DNA from: an uncultured Cryomorphaceae bacterium
Lineage (GTDB): Bacteria > Bacteroidota > Bacteroidia > Flavobacteriales > Schleiferiaceae
Direction of reading: 5' to 3'
Length of the DNA: 62,131 nucleotides
Assembly: GCA_913031435.1 (NCBI GenBank)
Contig: CAJWFD010000010.1
Span: 1 to 62,131 of the forward strand
In this document: positions 1 through 8,374 of the stretch, piece after piece
Layout: each line of letters opens with the position of its first letter
Numbering within the stretch: the first letter of the stretch is position 1
The notes under the pieces: generated by a model
Seen by the model: only the letters and a program-made list of their open reading frames with translations
What the model was told of the DNA's origin: nothing
The model's database searches: none
Program-made: the position numbers and the translations under genes

Positions 1-219
1 CGTATATACCCTAACCCAACTACAGGTAATTTCCAGATTGAAATGAAGCAAGCAGATCGTTACTCTGTAGAGGTCATGGATATTCGCGGAGTAGTACTTA
101 CTTCAGTTTCAGTTGAAGGTTCTGTTATTCCAGTTGAATTAAACGCAAGTGCAGGAATGTATTTGGTACGTGTGACTTCTACGAAAGGCACCGTAACTCA
201 GCGCATACAGTTGCTCTAA
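1..219 (+). CDS. C-terminal fragment of a T9SS-secreted protein (5' truncated by window edge)
   Basis: The window opens inside an open frame that ends at a TAA at 217-219. The 72 visible residues begin with YPNPTTGNF and continue through VEVMDIRG to GMYLVRVTS and end in QRIQLL. This is the type A sorting domain (Por secretion C-terminal domain) that directs proteins through the type IX secretion system to the surface or medium. The catalytic or adhesive part lies upstream and cannot be seen, so the substrate is unknown. A strong hairpin terminator follows 25 bases after the stop. Confidence 0.85.
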   Translation, partial: RIYPNPTTGNFQIEMKQADRYSVEVMDIRGVVLTSVSVEGSVIPVELNASAGMYLVRVTSTKGTVTQRIQLL

Positions 220-244
220 GAAATTAGAACAACTCGCTAAATTT

Positions 245-278
245 AAAAGCCGCGATCCGAAAGGATCGCGGCTTTTTT
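245..278. terminator. Bidirectional intrinsic terminator
   Basis: A 10-bp perfect stem (GCCGCGATCC / GGATCGCGGC) with a GAAA loop is flanked by AAAA on the left and TTTTTT on the right. It lies between two convergent genes, so it can end transcripts from both sides. Confidence 0.9.
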
Positions 279-296
279 ACGCGAATAAAATCACTT

Positions 297-1118
297 TTAA
301 TTACTTATAGCTTGGGTAAACAAACGCGCGCCTTCTTCATTGAGATGGTCACTATTAAAGAATAATTCGCTATTTGGCTTGAAAGTGTATGATTTCACAG
401 GTAAAGTGAGTAGTAACTTATCGAATGCAGCCTGGACCTCTGGAGGTATCCTAACTCGGTATTCAGGGAGCAACGGCGCTTCTATTACCCTTAAAGTTAT
501 GCCATATTGGTTACAAGTCTTTGTGATCTCTGAAATTGCATAAATAGAAGATTCTGATAATGCAGGAAGGTTAGGGTTAAAGTGACGAGCTATAATTTTT
601 TTATAGCCCTCCTTAGATTTTCCTTTTGTCACTTTGTAAGATCCCAGGAAGGAGTGTTTACCAGATAAATCGGGTACAATAAATTCTCTTGCCCAATGCC
701 AATAGGCTGCTATATAATCAGTTTGAGAGGTCCAATAACTATAATCGAAAAGCGAGAAGTAGCGCTTAGCCATCTGTTTTGCTGTTCTACCTGCGCTAAA
801 CTTAGTTTCATTATATCCCGCAATATTATTTGGACTTAGAATTAATAAAATACTATCAGCTTCGAGATGTGTAGCGATCCACTCTATCTTTTTAGCTGTG
901 GCTATTAGAGGCTCTGCAGTTTGTGCAAAGTTACTTGATGAGGGGTAATAGAAAGGGTTAAATCCATTGGTGGCATGGCTATCACCAAGCACGATAGTCC
1001 TCGAATGCTGACCTTTAACAAACAAAGTTTGACGCCAATAATTACCTGCTAATATGATCGATAACACGAGCGTAAATAGTCCAATAATTAAAACAAGTCT
1101 TAGGAGAAATTGTCGCAT
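297..1118 (-). CDS. SGNH-like membrane-anchored protein, probable partner of the MBOAT acyltransferase
   Basis: 273 residues. An N-terminal membrane segment (about residues 5-27) is followed by VLGDSHA near residue 44, which resembles the block I Gly-Asp-Ser of SGNH hydrolases. SDHLNEEGA near the C-terminus resembles the block V Asp-x-x-His. Known family logic: SGNH-like proteins such as DltD, AlgJ and AlgX act outside the membrane with an MBOAT protein to move acyl groups onto cell-surface polymers. The gene starts one base after the MBOAT stop codon, so the two are almost certainly cotranscribed. I infer that it completes O-acylation of an exported glycan. The exact family and acceptor are not identifiable here. 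Confidence 0.7.
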   Translation of the reverse strand: MRQFLLRLVLIIGLFTLVLSIILAGNYWRQTLFVKGQHSRTIVLGDSHATNGFNPFYYPSSSNFAQTAEPLIATAKKIEWIATHLEADSILLILSPNNIAGYNETKFSAGRTAKQMAKRYFSLFDYSYWTSQTDYIAAYWHWAREFIVPDLSGKHSFLGSYKVTKGKSKEGYKKIIARHFNPNLPALSESSIYAISEITKTCNQYGITLRVIEAPLLPEYRVRIPPEVQAAFDKLLLTLPVKSYTFKPNSELFFNSDHLNEEGARLFTQAISN

Positions 1119-1119
1119 A

Positions 1120-2538
1120 CTAGAATTGAAAATAAATAAAATTTTGTTGACCTCCTAAATAGATTAGAACGAGATAGGCTAGAATTAGATACAGTCCTAT
1201 TCGTAATGGTGCTAATCGCGAGAGTACCCCTTGAGGAGGAAAGCTTAGTGCAAAGTCGTTTCCTCGACCCTGCCAATCGCCCACAAAAAGAATGCTTATC
1301 ATCAGTAGCAAGGAAGGTTTTACCACAATAGGAATTCCCGTATTACCACTAAACAAATAATGTAAATAGTCTATTGCTAGCGAAAGAGAGTCGGCTCTAA
1401 AAAACACCCACGCTAACGTCGTTATGGTAAATGTCCACAGAATTTTATGGGTATCTTTTAAGGTAGCATGATCCAGATGTGTTCTGTTTTTTCTGGTAAG
1501 CAGGAGCGGAAGAAACATTAGAGCATTGATCATACCCCAAATGATAAAAGTCCAATTGGCTCCGTGCCAGAAGCCAGATACAAGAAATATGGCAAAAGTG
1601 TTGCGAATCTTTACCGCGAGTGATCCTCTTGAACCGCCTAAAGGAATATACAGATAGTCACGAAACCATGTTGATAACGAAATGTGCCAACGCCGCCAAA
1701 ATTCTGCAATATCTCGAGAGAAATAAGGTGTTCTAAAATTCTGCATGAGGTCGATACCAAACAATTTAGATATACCAATAGCGATATCAGAGTAGCCGGA
1801 AAAATCGCAATAGATCTGTATTGAGAATAGTAAAGCGCCTACAATGAGTGCAATGCTTGAGTACGATTCTGGTGTGCTAAAGGCTAGATCAACTAGAGGG
1901 GCAACTGCATCAGCAATCACTACCTTTTTGAAGAACCCCCAAAGAGCTTGGCGTAAACCATCTACCGCTTTAGAGTAAACAAATACCCTTGGTTTTTCTA
2001 GTTGTGGGAGTAAGTGCGAGGCACGTTCTATGGGCCCCGCTACCAGTTGCGGAAAGTAGCCTACAAATGCAGCGAACGCAATAAAATCTGAAGTGTGTTT
2101 TATTTTGCGTTTGTAGATGTCAATAGTATAGGACATCGTTTGAAACGTATAAAATGAAATACCGACCGGAAGTATGATCTTTAAAAGACTAAGATTTGTG
2201 TGAAATCCAATATTATCAGTTAATACAAGGAAGTTATCTAGGAAAAAGTTGTAGTATTTAAATACACCAAGAAGACCTAGGTTAAAGAATATACTCGCAG
2301 CTAATAAAGTTTTACGCCTTAAAATAGGCCTTGCTTTATCTATGGCTCTCCCTATGACAAAATCAACTAATGTTGAGGCAACGATTAGTGACAGAAACCT
2401 TACGTCCCACCAGCCATAGAATACATAGGACGATAGCAGTAGAAGTATGTTTTGCTCACGTAGCCGATTCCCAAGACTCCAATAAAGTGCAAAGACAATA
2501 GGTAGGAAAATGAAAAACGAGAACGAGTTAAATAGCAT
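1120..2538 (-). CDS. MBOAT family O-acyltransferase (AlgI-like)
   Basis: Multi-pass membrane protein of the membrane-bound O-acyltransferase family, as in AlgI and DltB. It carries FWRRWHISLSTWFRDYLYIP in the middle and SGFWHGANWTF further on; the His of the second motif is the invariant catalytic residue. I start it at the ATG at 2536-2538 (MLFNSFSFFIFLP), which fits the family's usual N-terminus and overlaps the upstream glycosyltransferase by 11 bases; an ATG 60 bases further upstream is less likely. It would carry acyl (probably acetyl) groups across the inner membrane for modification of a polysaccharide, with the SGNH-like protein encoded downstream. The acceptor is unknown, but the neighbours point to a sulfated surface glycan. 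Confidence 0.9.
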   Translation of the reverse strand: MLFNSFSFFIFLPIVFALYWSLGNRLREQNILLLLSSYVFYGWWDVRFLSLIVASTLVDFVIGRAIDKARPILRRKTLLAASIFFNLGLLGVFKYYNFFLDNFLVLTDNIGFHTNLSLLKIILPVGISFYTFQTMSYTIDIYKRKIKHTSDFIAFAAFVGYFPQLVAGPIERASHLLPQLEKPRVFVYSKAVDGLRQALWGFFKKVVIADAVAPLVDLAFSTPESYSSIALIVGALLFSIQIYCDFSGYSDIAIGISKLFGIDLMQNFRTPYFSRDIAEFWRRWHISLSTWFRDYLYIPLGGSRGSLAVKIRNTFAIFLVSGFWHGANWTFIIWGMINALMFLPLLLTRKNRTHLDHATLKDTHKILWTFTITTLAWVFFRADSLSLAIDYLHYLFSGNTGIPIVVKPSLLLMISILFVGDWQGRGNDFALSFPPQGVLSRLAPLRIGLYLILAYLVLIYLGGQQNFIYFQF

Positions 2539-3652
2539 TATTAAGAATTCGTTGGTAGTTCTCAGCGATCGTTTTCTCAGAGAACTGAATGCAAGCAAGC
2601 TCGTAGTTCTTTTGACGGTCAGAATCCTTTAGAGGCGTTCCTAGCGCTTCGACACTCATGTCATCCCAAGTATAAAAGATGTAGCCCTGCTCACGTAAGA
2701 AAGGCAGTAAAACACTCTCTGGATGAAGAAAAACCTTAGTACCAGACATCAATGCGATAAATAATGTATTGCCTGCCTCCTGTCTTCGATGACCAAAAAT
2801 AGCGGTGCCTGAAGTACATATTAAATCGAAATAAGCGGTGCGATCCATGTACTTTAAAATAGGAACGAAATGCTGACCCAGTGCTTTTTTACCAAAGTCT
2901 AGAGTTGCTTGGATATGAGAACTATCCCCATAACTTAGAGGTGTTTTGACCGGTTGTGTTATTCCTAGATCACGAAGTTTGCCCAGTAAATGTTTATGGT
3001 TTCCGCTTTGCGAACCGCTGTGGTTAAGTAGTATGGATTTTGAATAATAGTCTGGGTGATTCTCAACCCATGTCTTGACTAATTCAATGTCTGCCGGATT
3101 GAAAGCACCATACTGGAATTTCAGCATCTTCCCCTTAAACCCATAATTATCTACCAAGAGTTGATAATCACCTGGGCTCCAGAAACACCAATAATCTATT
3201 GCGTTTTTTACAAATGGTGCATAGTTGCGGTGGTAAGCACGTAGTTTTACGAAGCGTAAAATTCGATCTCGAAGGTTCTTTCCTTTTATGCGGGTAAGTA
3301 GTCCTTGTGGTTGGTCTGCCTTTTCATAAAGCTGGAAGCCTTTGAAGGCCTGTAAAAGTTCGTATAAATCGTTACCATAGAAGAGCCAGTAAACCGGTGC
3401 TTTAGCTGCCTTTTTAACCCAATTGATCTTTTGAAAGGTAACCAAGTGGATGTAAATGCGGTCTACAGAAATCTCACGCTCTTGTTGATAGGACTCCCAC
3501 TGCGAAGCATGGATCACGTTGTCCTTCCCCGCTACAAATTTGTAAGGAGGTTTAGGGCCAAAAACCAGGTACAAGTGTCCGTCTACAATGCCTTGTGCAC
3601 GCTCCATAAACGGCGGCAAAAACTTCTCGTCATTGATCAGGTGTACATACAT
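2528..3652 (-). CDS. Glycosyltransferase resembling family 56 (WecF/Fuc4NAc transferase type)
   Basis: 374 residues, no signal peptide, cytoplasmic. The opening YVHLINDEKFLPPF, the YGNDLYEL stretch near residue 92 and LNHSGSQSGNHKHLL near residue 209 resemble the TDP-Fuc4NAc:lipid II Fuc4NAc transferase family (WecF, Glyco_transf_56), which adds an aminodeoxy-sugar to lipid-linked oligosaccharides. The sugar aminotransferase at 8375-9511 would fit an amino-sugar donor. The stop overlaps the MBOAT start by 11 bases and the start lies 3 bases after the sulfotransferase stop, so sulfotransferase-GT-MBOAT-SGNH form one minus-strand operon. The family assignment is from remembered motifs, and the donor sugar is inference. 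Confidence 0.6.
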   Translation of the reverse strand: MYVHLINDEKFLPPFMERAQGIVDGHLYLVFGPKPPYKFVAGKDNVIHASQWESYQQEREISVDRIYIHLVTFQKINWVKKAAKAPVYWLFYGNDLYELLQAFKGFQLYEKADQPQGLLTRIKGKNLRDRILRFVKLRAYHRNYAPFVKNAIDYWCFWSPGDYQLLVDNYGFKGKMLKFQYGAFNPADIELVKTWVENHPDYYSKSILLNHSGSQSGNHKHLLGKLRDLGITQPVKTPLSYGDSSHIQATLDFGKKALGQHFVPILKYMDRTAYFDLICTSGTAIFGHRRQEAGNTLFIALMSGTKVFLHPESVLLPFLREQGYIFYTWDDMSVEALGTPLKDSDRQKNYELACIQFSEKTIAENYQRILNNAI

Positions 3653-3655
3653 GGG

Positions 3656-4507
3656 CTAAGCGGAATAACCGAATTTCTCAAGGGTAGTCTTGGAAAGATT
3701 CCAGAGTAATTTTTGAGCATCTAGATCTAATGTGTTCCTAAATACCCCGGCTCTTTTGGGATCTACAGGTTCCAGTGTCTTCTTTTTCCATCCGATAGTC
3801 TCCGTTGGCTCGTCGTTAAGAAGATAATAGGTTGCCATTTGAGGATGATAATGCAGGCCCAAAAAGTCACATACGTTTTCCAATTCCCGCTCAGGAGCAA
3901 GAAGCAGGTCTTCATAGCGCACTACCAAATGGTTTTTATCGGAAAGAAATGTAGTGGTCTTTTCGTTGTTCTCGCACCAATTTTTAGCGATTTCCTCCAA
4001 AGAGGAGCTTAGTTTTGGCGCGTATTTACTTTGGTGGCCATCTTCTTTTAATGCTAAATAGGAACAGGCCACATCTCGTACATCACGTACTAAATGCAGG
4101 TATTTAGCGTGAGGCATTGCTTGGTGAATCTCTGGCAGAAAATCCAAGTAATAATTATTCTTGTCAATGAGTGTAGATGCCTTACTCGTAGCGCCTTTAT
4201 GATGATGATAGGCTTGAAGTACGGCTTCACAGAGCAGTTGGTAAGTAGGTTCTGTAATGCGATCAAATACGTGGATTAAGAGTTTTAGATCCAGCCCCCA
4301 AGTTTCCATTTTTTTGCTTTCAAGCACTGCTTTAGCAAATGCTTTTCGCTCGTTAGGATCTTTAAAATCTGCTGCCTTAAATACAGGGTGGTTCCACTGT
4401 ATAAAGCCACATTCAGGCGGCGCCACCATCTCAGGATGGGCGTTAAGCATTAATCTAAACAAGGACGTCCCGCTTCTAGGGTTGCCTAAAATGTAGCAAA
4501 AACTCAT
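3656..4507 (-). CDS. Sulfotransferase family protein
   Basis: 283 residues. The N-terminal ILGNPRSGTSLFRLMLNAHP is the 5'-phosphosulfate-binding loop of PAPS-dependent sulfotransferases. HLVRDVRDVACSYLA (about residue 140) matches the 3'-phosphate-binding region. VVRYEDLLLAPERELENVCDFLG is the usual C-terminal element. It is first gene of the minus-strand glycan-modification operon and one of three sulfotransferases in 7 kb. The likely role is sulfation of a surface glycan, but the acceptor cannot be read from the sequence. A perfect -7 element lies immediately upstream (see 4513-4520). Confidence 0.85.
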   Translation of the reverse strand: MSFCYILGNPRSGTSLFRLMLNAHPEMVAPPECGFIQWNHPVFKAADFKDPNERKAFAKAVLESKKMETWGLDLKLLIHVFDRITEPTYQLLCEAVLQAYHHHKGATSKASTLIDKNNYYLDFLPEIHQAMPHAKYLHLVRDVRDVACSYLALKEDGHQSKYAPKLSSSLEEIAKNWCENNEKTTTFLSDKNHLVVRYEDLLLAPERELENVCDFLGLHYHPQMATYYLLNDEPTETIGWKKKTLEPVDPKRAGVFRNTLDLDAQKLLWNLSKTTLEKFGYSA

Positions 4508-4512
4508 AATCT

Positions 4513-4520
4513 CAAAGATA
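4513..4520 (-). promoter_or_regulatory. Bacteroidota -7 promoter element for the sulfotransferase operon
   Basis: Read on the minus strand this is TATCTTTG, a perfect TAnnTTTG. It ends 5 bases before the ATG at 4507, so transcription would begin at or next to the start codon and the mRNA would be nearly leaderless. A TTG lies on the same strand 15 bases upstream (4536-4538), slightly closer than the usual -33 spacing. Confidence 0.55.
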
Positions 4521-4568
4521 CAAATCGCATGCCCCCAAGATAAGGCCAGGAGGTTGAGTTATTAGCGG

Positions 4569-6074
4569 TCATCTCTCGTTGTTGTTTTCCAAAGCAATCC
4601 ATCCTTTACTTGCTTGAATGGCTTGATGCCAATTTTTACGTATTAAGAGGAAGTCATGGTCCTGTGGGGTAAAGGTCTGGTCTATATTTATGAGTTCCTT
4701 TAACTGTTCAAGACCATCCCAAATACCGATCCCAAGCCCTGCTAGGAGGGCAGCACCTAGTGCTGTGCTTTCGGTTTCTGCCGGACGAACTACATCACAT
4801 TTAAGTAGATTAGATTGGAGCTGCATCATAGTGTCATTTGCGCTAGCACCACCATCTACTTTGATGGATTTCAATGCTTCACCAAGGTCTTTTTCCATGG
4901 CTTCTAAAACATCGCAAGTACTTAGAGCAATGGCCTCTAAAGCGGCATAAGCGATATGGCTATCGTTCGTTCCTCGGGTAATCCCCATAATGGATCCGCG
5001 AGCAAAACCATCCCAATGTGGCGCGCCTAAACCGGTTAACGCAGGAACAATAGTGACGCCACCGCTGTGCGACTCTTCTAGAGCAAGTGCTTCAATATCA
5101 TGACTGTTCTTGATGATCTTCAATCCATCTCGCAGCCATTGCACCAGGGCACCAGCTACGTAGACAGATCCTTCTATGGCATAGGTAAGTTCGCCGTTTA
5201 ATTGCCAGGCGACAGTGCTTAAAAGTTGGTTGGAGCTTCGGACAATTTGTTTTCCTGTATTAGAAATGGCAAAACATCCGGTACCGTAAGTATTTTTAGC
5301 TTCACCGGTTTCAAAGCATAATTGGCCAAACAAGGCACTTTGTTGGTCTCCTGCAATTCCTGTAATAGGAACAGCAGCACCAAATATTTTTTCAGAGGTA
5401 CAGGCTAAATTACCGCTGCTATCAACGACTTCAGGAAGTAGGCTCATGGGAACCTCAAATAACGCGCAAAGTTCATGGTCCCAACATCCATTGGATATAT
5501 CATAAAGCATCGTTCGACTGGCATTGGAGGCGTCTGTGATGTGGGAGTCTCCGTCCGTGAGGTTCCAAATGATCCAGGTGTCTACGGTTCCAAAACGCAG
5601 CTCTCCGCGATCTGCACGTTCGCGGGCGCCATCCACATGGTTGAGGATCCACCGAATTTTACTGGCGCTGAAATAGGCATCAGGGATAAGTCCTGTTTTT
5701 TCTGTGATCATTGATGCGTCATCTCCATTTCGTAGGTCATTGCAAAAATCAGCAGTGCGTCGGTCTTGCCATACGATGGCGTTGTAGAGTGGCTCTCCGG
5801 TGATAGCATCCCATACTAAGGTGGTTTCACGCTGGTTGGTGATTCCTATGGCACTAATATCTTGTGGTTTTACTTTTCCCGCCTTTAATGCTTCTTTGAT
5901 TGCAGCGCGCTGGGAGTACCATATTTCCTTAGGATCGTGCTCCACCCAGGATGGACTAGGAAAGTATTGCTTGAACTCTAACTGGCCCAAACCTATTTTT
6001 TTAGTGTCAACATCAAACACTATGGCACGGGAAGAGGTTGTACCTGCGTCTACGGCGAGAATATATGGTTTCAT
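4569..6074 (-). CDS. glpK: Glycerol kinase
   Basis: 501 residues, the normal length for GlpK (FGGY carbohydrate kinase family). It phosphorylates glycerol with ATP to sn-glycerol 3-phosphate. Visible family motifs are the N-terminal AVDAGTTSSRAIVFD phosphate-binding loop, GITNQRETTLVW, VWQDRRT, GIAGDQQSALFGQ and LGAPHWDGFARG, and KVDGGASANDTMMQ near the C-terminus. It is divergent from glpF with 107 bases between the two starts, so glycerol uptake and trapping are paired. The placement between two sets of glycan-decorating genes is unusual. The pair may simply feed lipid synthesis, or it may supply glycerol 3-phosphate for an envelope polymer; nothing in the sequence decides this. Confidence 0.97.
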   Translation of the reverse strand: MKPYILAVDAGTTSSRAIVFDVDTKKIGLGQLEFKQYFPSPSWVEHDPKEIWYSQRAAIKEALKAGKVKPQDISAIGITNQRETTLVWDAITGEPLYNAIVWQDRRTADFCNDLRNGDDASMITEKTGLIPDAYFSASKIRWILNHVDGARERADRGELRFGTVDTWIIWNLTDGDSHITDASNASRTMLYDISNGCWDHELCALFEVPMSLLPEVVDSSGNLACTSEKIFGAAVPITGIAGDQQSALFGQLCFETGEAKNTYGTGCFAISNTGKQIVRSSNQLLSTVAWQLNGELTYAIEGSVYVAGALVQWLRDGLKIIKNSHDIEALALEESHSGGVTIVPALTGLGAPHWDGFARGSIMGITRGTNDSHIAYAALEAIALSTCDVLEAMEKDLGEALKSIKVDGGASANDTMMQLQSNLLKCDVVRPAETESTALGAALLAGLGIGIWDGLEQLKELINIDQTFTPQDHDFLLIRKNWHQAIQASKGWIALENNNER

Positions 6075-6181
6075 AAGAGTACTTTACGTATACCAAGCAA
6101 AATAGGGAGAATGTTGTGGAGAAGGAATTTTTCGCTGATGCTTTTGCTATATTTCCGATCAATTCAAGCAAATACAAAACC
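6075..6181. promoter_or_regulatory. Divergent glpK/glpF promoter region
   Basis: 107 bases between the two start codons. On the plus strand, TATATTTC at 6148-6155 is a 7-of-8 match to the -7 consensus and suits glpF. On the minus strand, TATTTTG (6104-6098) lacks one spacer base of the consensus but lies suitably for glpK. No clear operator repeat was seen. Confidence 0.35.
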
Positions 6182-6931
6182 ATGAGTGCACTTTGGGCAG
6201 AATTTACAGGGACACTACTTCTATTATTGATAGGTAATGGGGTCGTAGCTAATGTGGTCTTGAAGGGAACCAAAGCCCAGGGAGATCCTGGCTCTTGGAT
6301 CATGATTACTACCGCCTGGGGGTTAGCTGTTTTTGTAGGCGTGGTAGTTGCCGGCCCGTATAGTGGTGCGCATTTAAACCCCGTGATTAGTTTGGGACTT
6401 TGGTTAGATGGGTCGCTTCCTACAGTTCTATTACTTCCTTACATGGGGGCTCAACTGGCAGGTGCCGCGGTTGGAACGACAATCAACTATATTTTTCATA
6501 AACCACATTACGATCTTACCATCGACGGAGCTTCCATTCGAGGTTCTTTCTGCACATCTCCTGCTATACCCCATACCTGGAGTAATCTCTTTAGCGAGTG
6601 CGTGGGTGCTTTTGTATTGATGTTTGTCGTCTTTTACCTTACGGAAGGTAATATTGCTTATGAGGACAATGATGTCCCGTTGGGCTTGGGATCTGTAGGC
6701 GCTTTACCCGTTGCATTCTTAGTGTGGGTTATAGGTTTGGGACTTGGAGGAACTACAGGGTATGCAATTAACCCTGCTAGAGATTTAGGTCCACGCATTA
6801 TGCATCAATTATTGCCTATCAAGAATAAAATTGATTCAGGTTGGCACTATGCATGGATTCCTATCGTTGGACCTTTGTCAGGTGGTGCTTTGGCGTACTT
6901 TGCAAAAGAATTTTTATTGACTACCCTATAA
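6182..6931 (+). CDS. glpF: Glycerol uptake facilitator (aquaglyceroporin, MIP family)
   Basis: 249 residues with hydrophobic helices throughout. The two half-helix motifs of the MIP family are present: AHLNPVISLGL in the first half and GYAINPARDLGPR in the second. The Asp directly after NPAR is the usual mark of glycerol facilitators rather than strict water channels. I chose the ATG at 6182 (MSALWAEFTGT); a GTG at 6116 in the same frame would add 22 residues with no family match. The TAA at 6929-6931 is followed at once by the flippase ATG at 6932, so the two are translationally adjacent. With glpK on the other side it imports glycerol for phosphorylation. Confidence 0.95.
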   Translation: MSALWAEFTGTLLLLLIGNGVVANVVLKGTKAQGDPGSWIMITTAWGLAVFVGVVVAGPYSGAHLNPVISLGLWLDGSLPTVLLLPYMGAQLAGAAVGTTINYIFHKPHYDLTIDGASIRGSFCTSPAIPHTWSNLFSECVGAFVLMFVVFYLTEGNIAYEDNDVPLGLGSVGALPVAFLVWVIGLGLGGTTGYAINPARDLGPRIMHQLLPIKNKIDSGWHYAWIPIVGPLSGGALAYFAKEFLLTTL

Positions 6932-8350
6932 ATGAGCGTTTTCCAACGTCAAATCATCAAAGGATCACTTTCTAATTTCGCGGGAATAGGCCTTGGCGTA
7001 TTGAATAATATCTGGATTTTCCCATTGGCTTTTTCATTGGAAGAATTAGGAATTTATCGCTGGGTAGAGCGCACTGCAGTATTGATCGCAGCCATATTAC
7101 TTTTTGGATTGCACCGTATGTATGTACGCTTTCAAAGCCACTTTTCTGAGGATCAAGCAAGTCAATTCTTGTCGAATACTGTATTTTTAGTAGCGTGTAT
7201 CGCAGCGATTGCAGGTGTAGTGTTCACGGCATTTGCACCTTGGCTTGCAGCCCTCCTTGATGTTAATTTTCAAGGTTCTCAACTACGCGCCTTAGGTGCG
7301 GTAGTGGCCGGTAGTATGACCTACACTTTAGGACTTTCTATTGCCTCTAGTGCCAAAAGAATTTCCGTCCCGTTTTTCTTTAAAAATGTAGGAATAAGAT
7401 TTAGCGTACTTATCGGGGCATGGATGGTAAGTCAGGGAAATGCAACTTTCGGATTTTGGATGCAACTCTTTGCTTATACCCACCTAGCAGTGGGGATTAT
7501 AGTACTCATTTATGCCCTTAAACTAAAAGGTATCCCATTGCGTTGGCCTCGTTCCCTAGGGGAGTCCATGACTCAGGAATTGTCCACCTTCGCCGGTAGT
7601 GGGATCTTAATGGCTGTAATGACCATGAGTTTGGCAACAATAGATAGTCAAATGATTGCTTCATTAATCAGTGTAGAAGCTTTAGGTGTCTATAGCATCG
7701 CTTTTTTCATTGGGAGCTTTGTGGATGGTGTGCGCCGACCAATTTCTCAAGCACTCTCACCCCAATTTGCCAATCTATGGAATGAGGGAAATACAGATGC
7801 TATTGCAAAAATGTATGCTCGAACTTCGAGGGTGCTCATGACTGTTGCTGTTGCGAGCTTTGTTGTGATTGTGCCTAACATAGATTTTATCTTCGGCCTT
7901 ATTCCTGATTCTGAGCGCTTTGATCCTGCAAAATCTGTGGTCATTCTCATCTTATGGTCTCGTGTGATTGATTATAGCTTTGGCTCGAATGGTGAAATCT
8001 TGTCCAATGGCCCGCACTTCAAGTGGAACCTGATCGCTATTTCCGGATTGGTCGCAGGAATTATAGGATTGAACTTGTGGCTTATTCCTCGCTATGGATT
8101 AGATGGTGCTGGATATACCTTGGTTATTGCCTATGCGATTTTCAACATGACCAAGGCCTGTTATTTATGGCATAAAGAGCGTATTCAACCTTTTGGCACT
8201 ACCCAGTTATTACTGCTGTTTATCGGAGCTGTAACCTTTACAATGGCCTATAGCGCTTCAGGAGAAGGTTTAGTAGCTCTCTTGATGACTAACGCAATCA
8301 TCGCCACCGGATTACTCGTTGGTTTTCTAACTTTGAGAAGAAAAATTTAA
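6932..8350 (+). CDS. Polysaccharide flippase (Wzx/MOP superfamily type)
   Basis: 472 residues, about 12 to 14 hydrophobic segments, no signal peptide. The layout (an early GIGLGVLNNIWIFPLAFS, charged short loops, a central IDSQMIASLIS segment) fits the oligosaccharide-flippase branch of the MOP superfamily, which moves lipid-linked glycan units to the outer face of the inner membrane. The start abuts the glpF stop. A sugar aminotransferase and two sulfotransferases follow on the same strand, which supports a role in surface polysaccharide export. The exact glycan is unknown. Confidence 0.8.
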   Translation: MSVFQRQIIKGSLSNFAGIGLGVLNNIWIFPLAFSLEELGIYRWVERTAVLIAAILLFGLHRMYVRFQSHFSEDQASQFLSNTVFLVACIAAIAGVVFTAFAPWLAALLDVNFQGSQLRALGAVVAGSMTYTLGLSIASSAKRISVPFFFKNVGIRFSVLIGAWMVSQGNATFGFWMQLFAYTHLAVGIIVLIYALKLKGIPLRWPRSLGESMTQELSTFAGSGILMAVMTMSLATIDSQMIASLISVEALGVYSIAFFIGSFVDGVRRPISQALSPQFANLWNEGNTDAIAKMYARTSRVLMTVAVASFVVIVPNIDFIFGLIPDSERFDPAKSVVILILWSRVIDYSFGSNGEILSNGPHFKWNLIAISGLVAGIIGLNLWLIPRYGLDGAGYTLVIAYAIFNMTKACYLWHKERIQPFGTTQLLLLFIGAVTFTMAYSASGEGLVALLMTNAIIATGLLVGFLTLRRKI

Positions 8351-8361
8351 CCCCAGAGCAT

Positions 8362-8369
8362 TAGCTTTG
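8362..8369 (+). promoter_or_regulatory. Candidate -7 element before the aminotransferase
   Basis: TAGCTTTG is a perfect TAnnTTTG inside the 24-base gap between flippase and aminotransferase. It ends 5 bases before the ATG at 8375, so the transcript would be leaderless or nearly so. The nearest TTTG upstream (8332-8335) is 26 bases away, wider than usual for a -33 element. Confidence 0.45.
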
Positions 8370-8374
8370 TCTAT

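Noticed and set aside
6116-6181. GTG start extending glpF by 22 residues
   Set aside because: The extra residues do not match MIP proteins and would cover the glpF promoter candidate.
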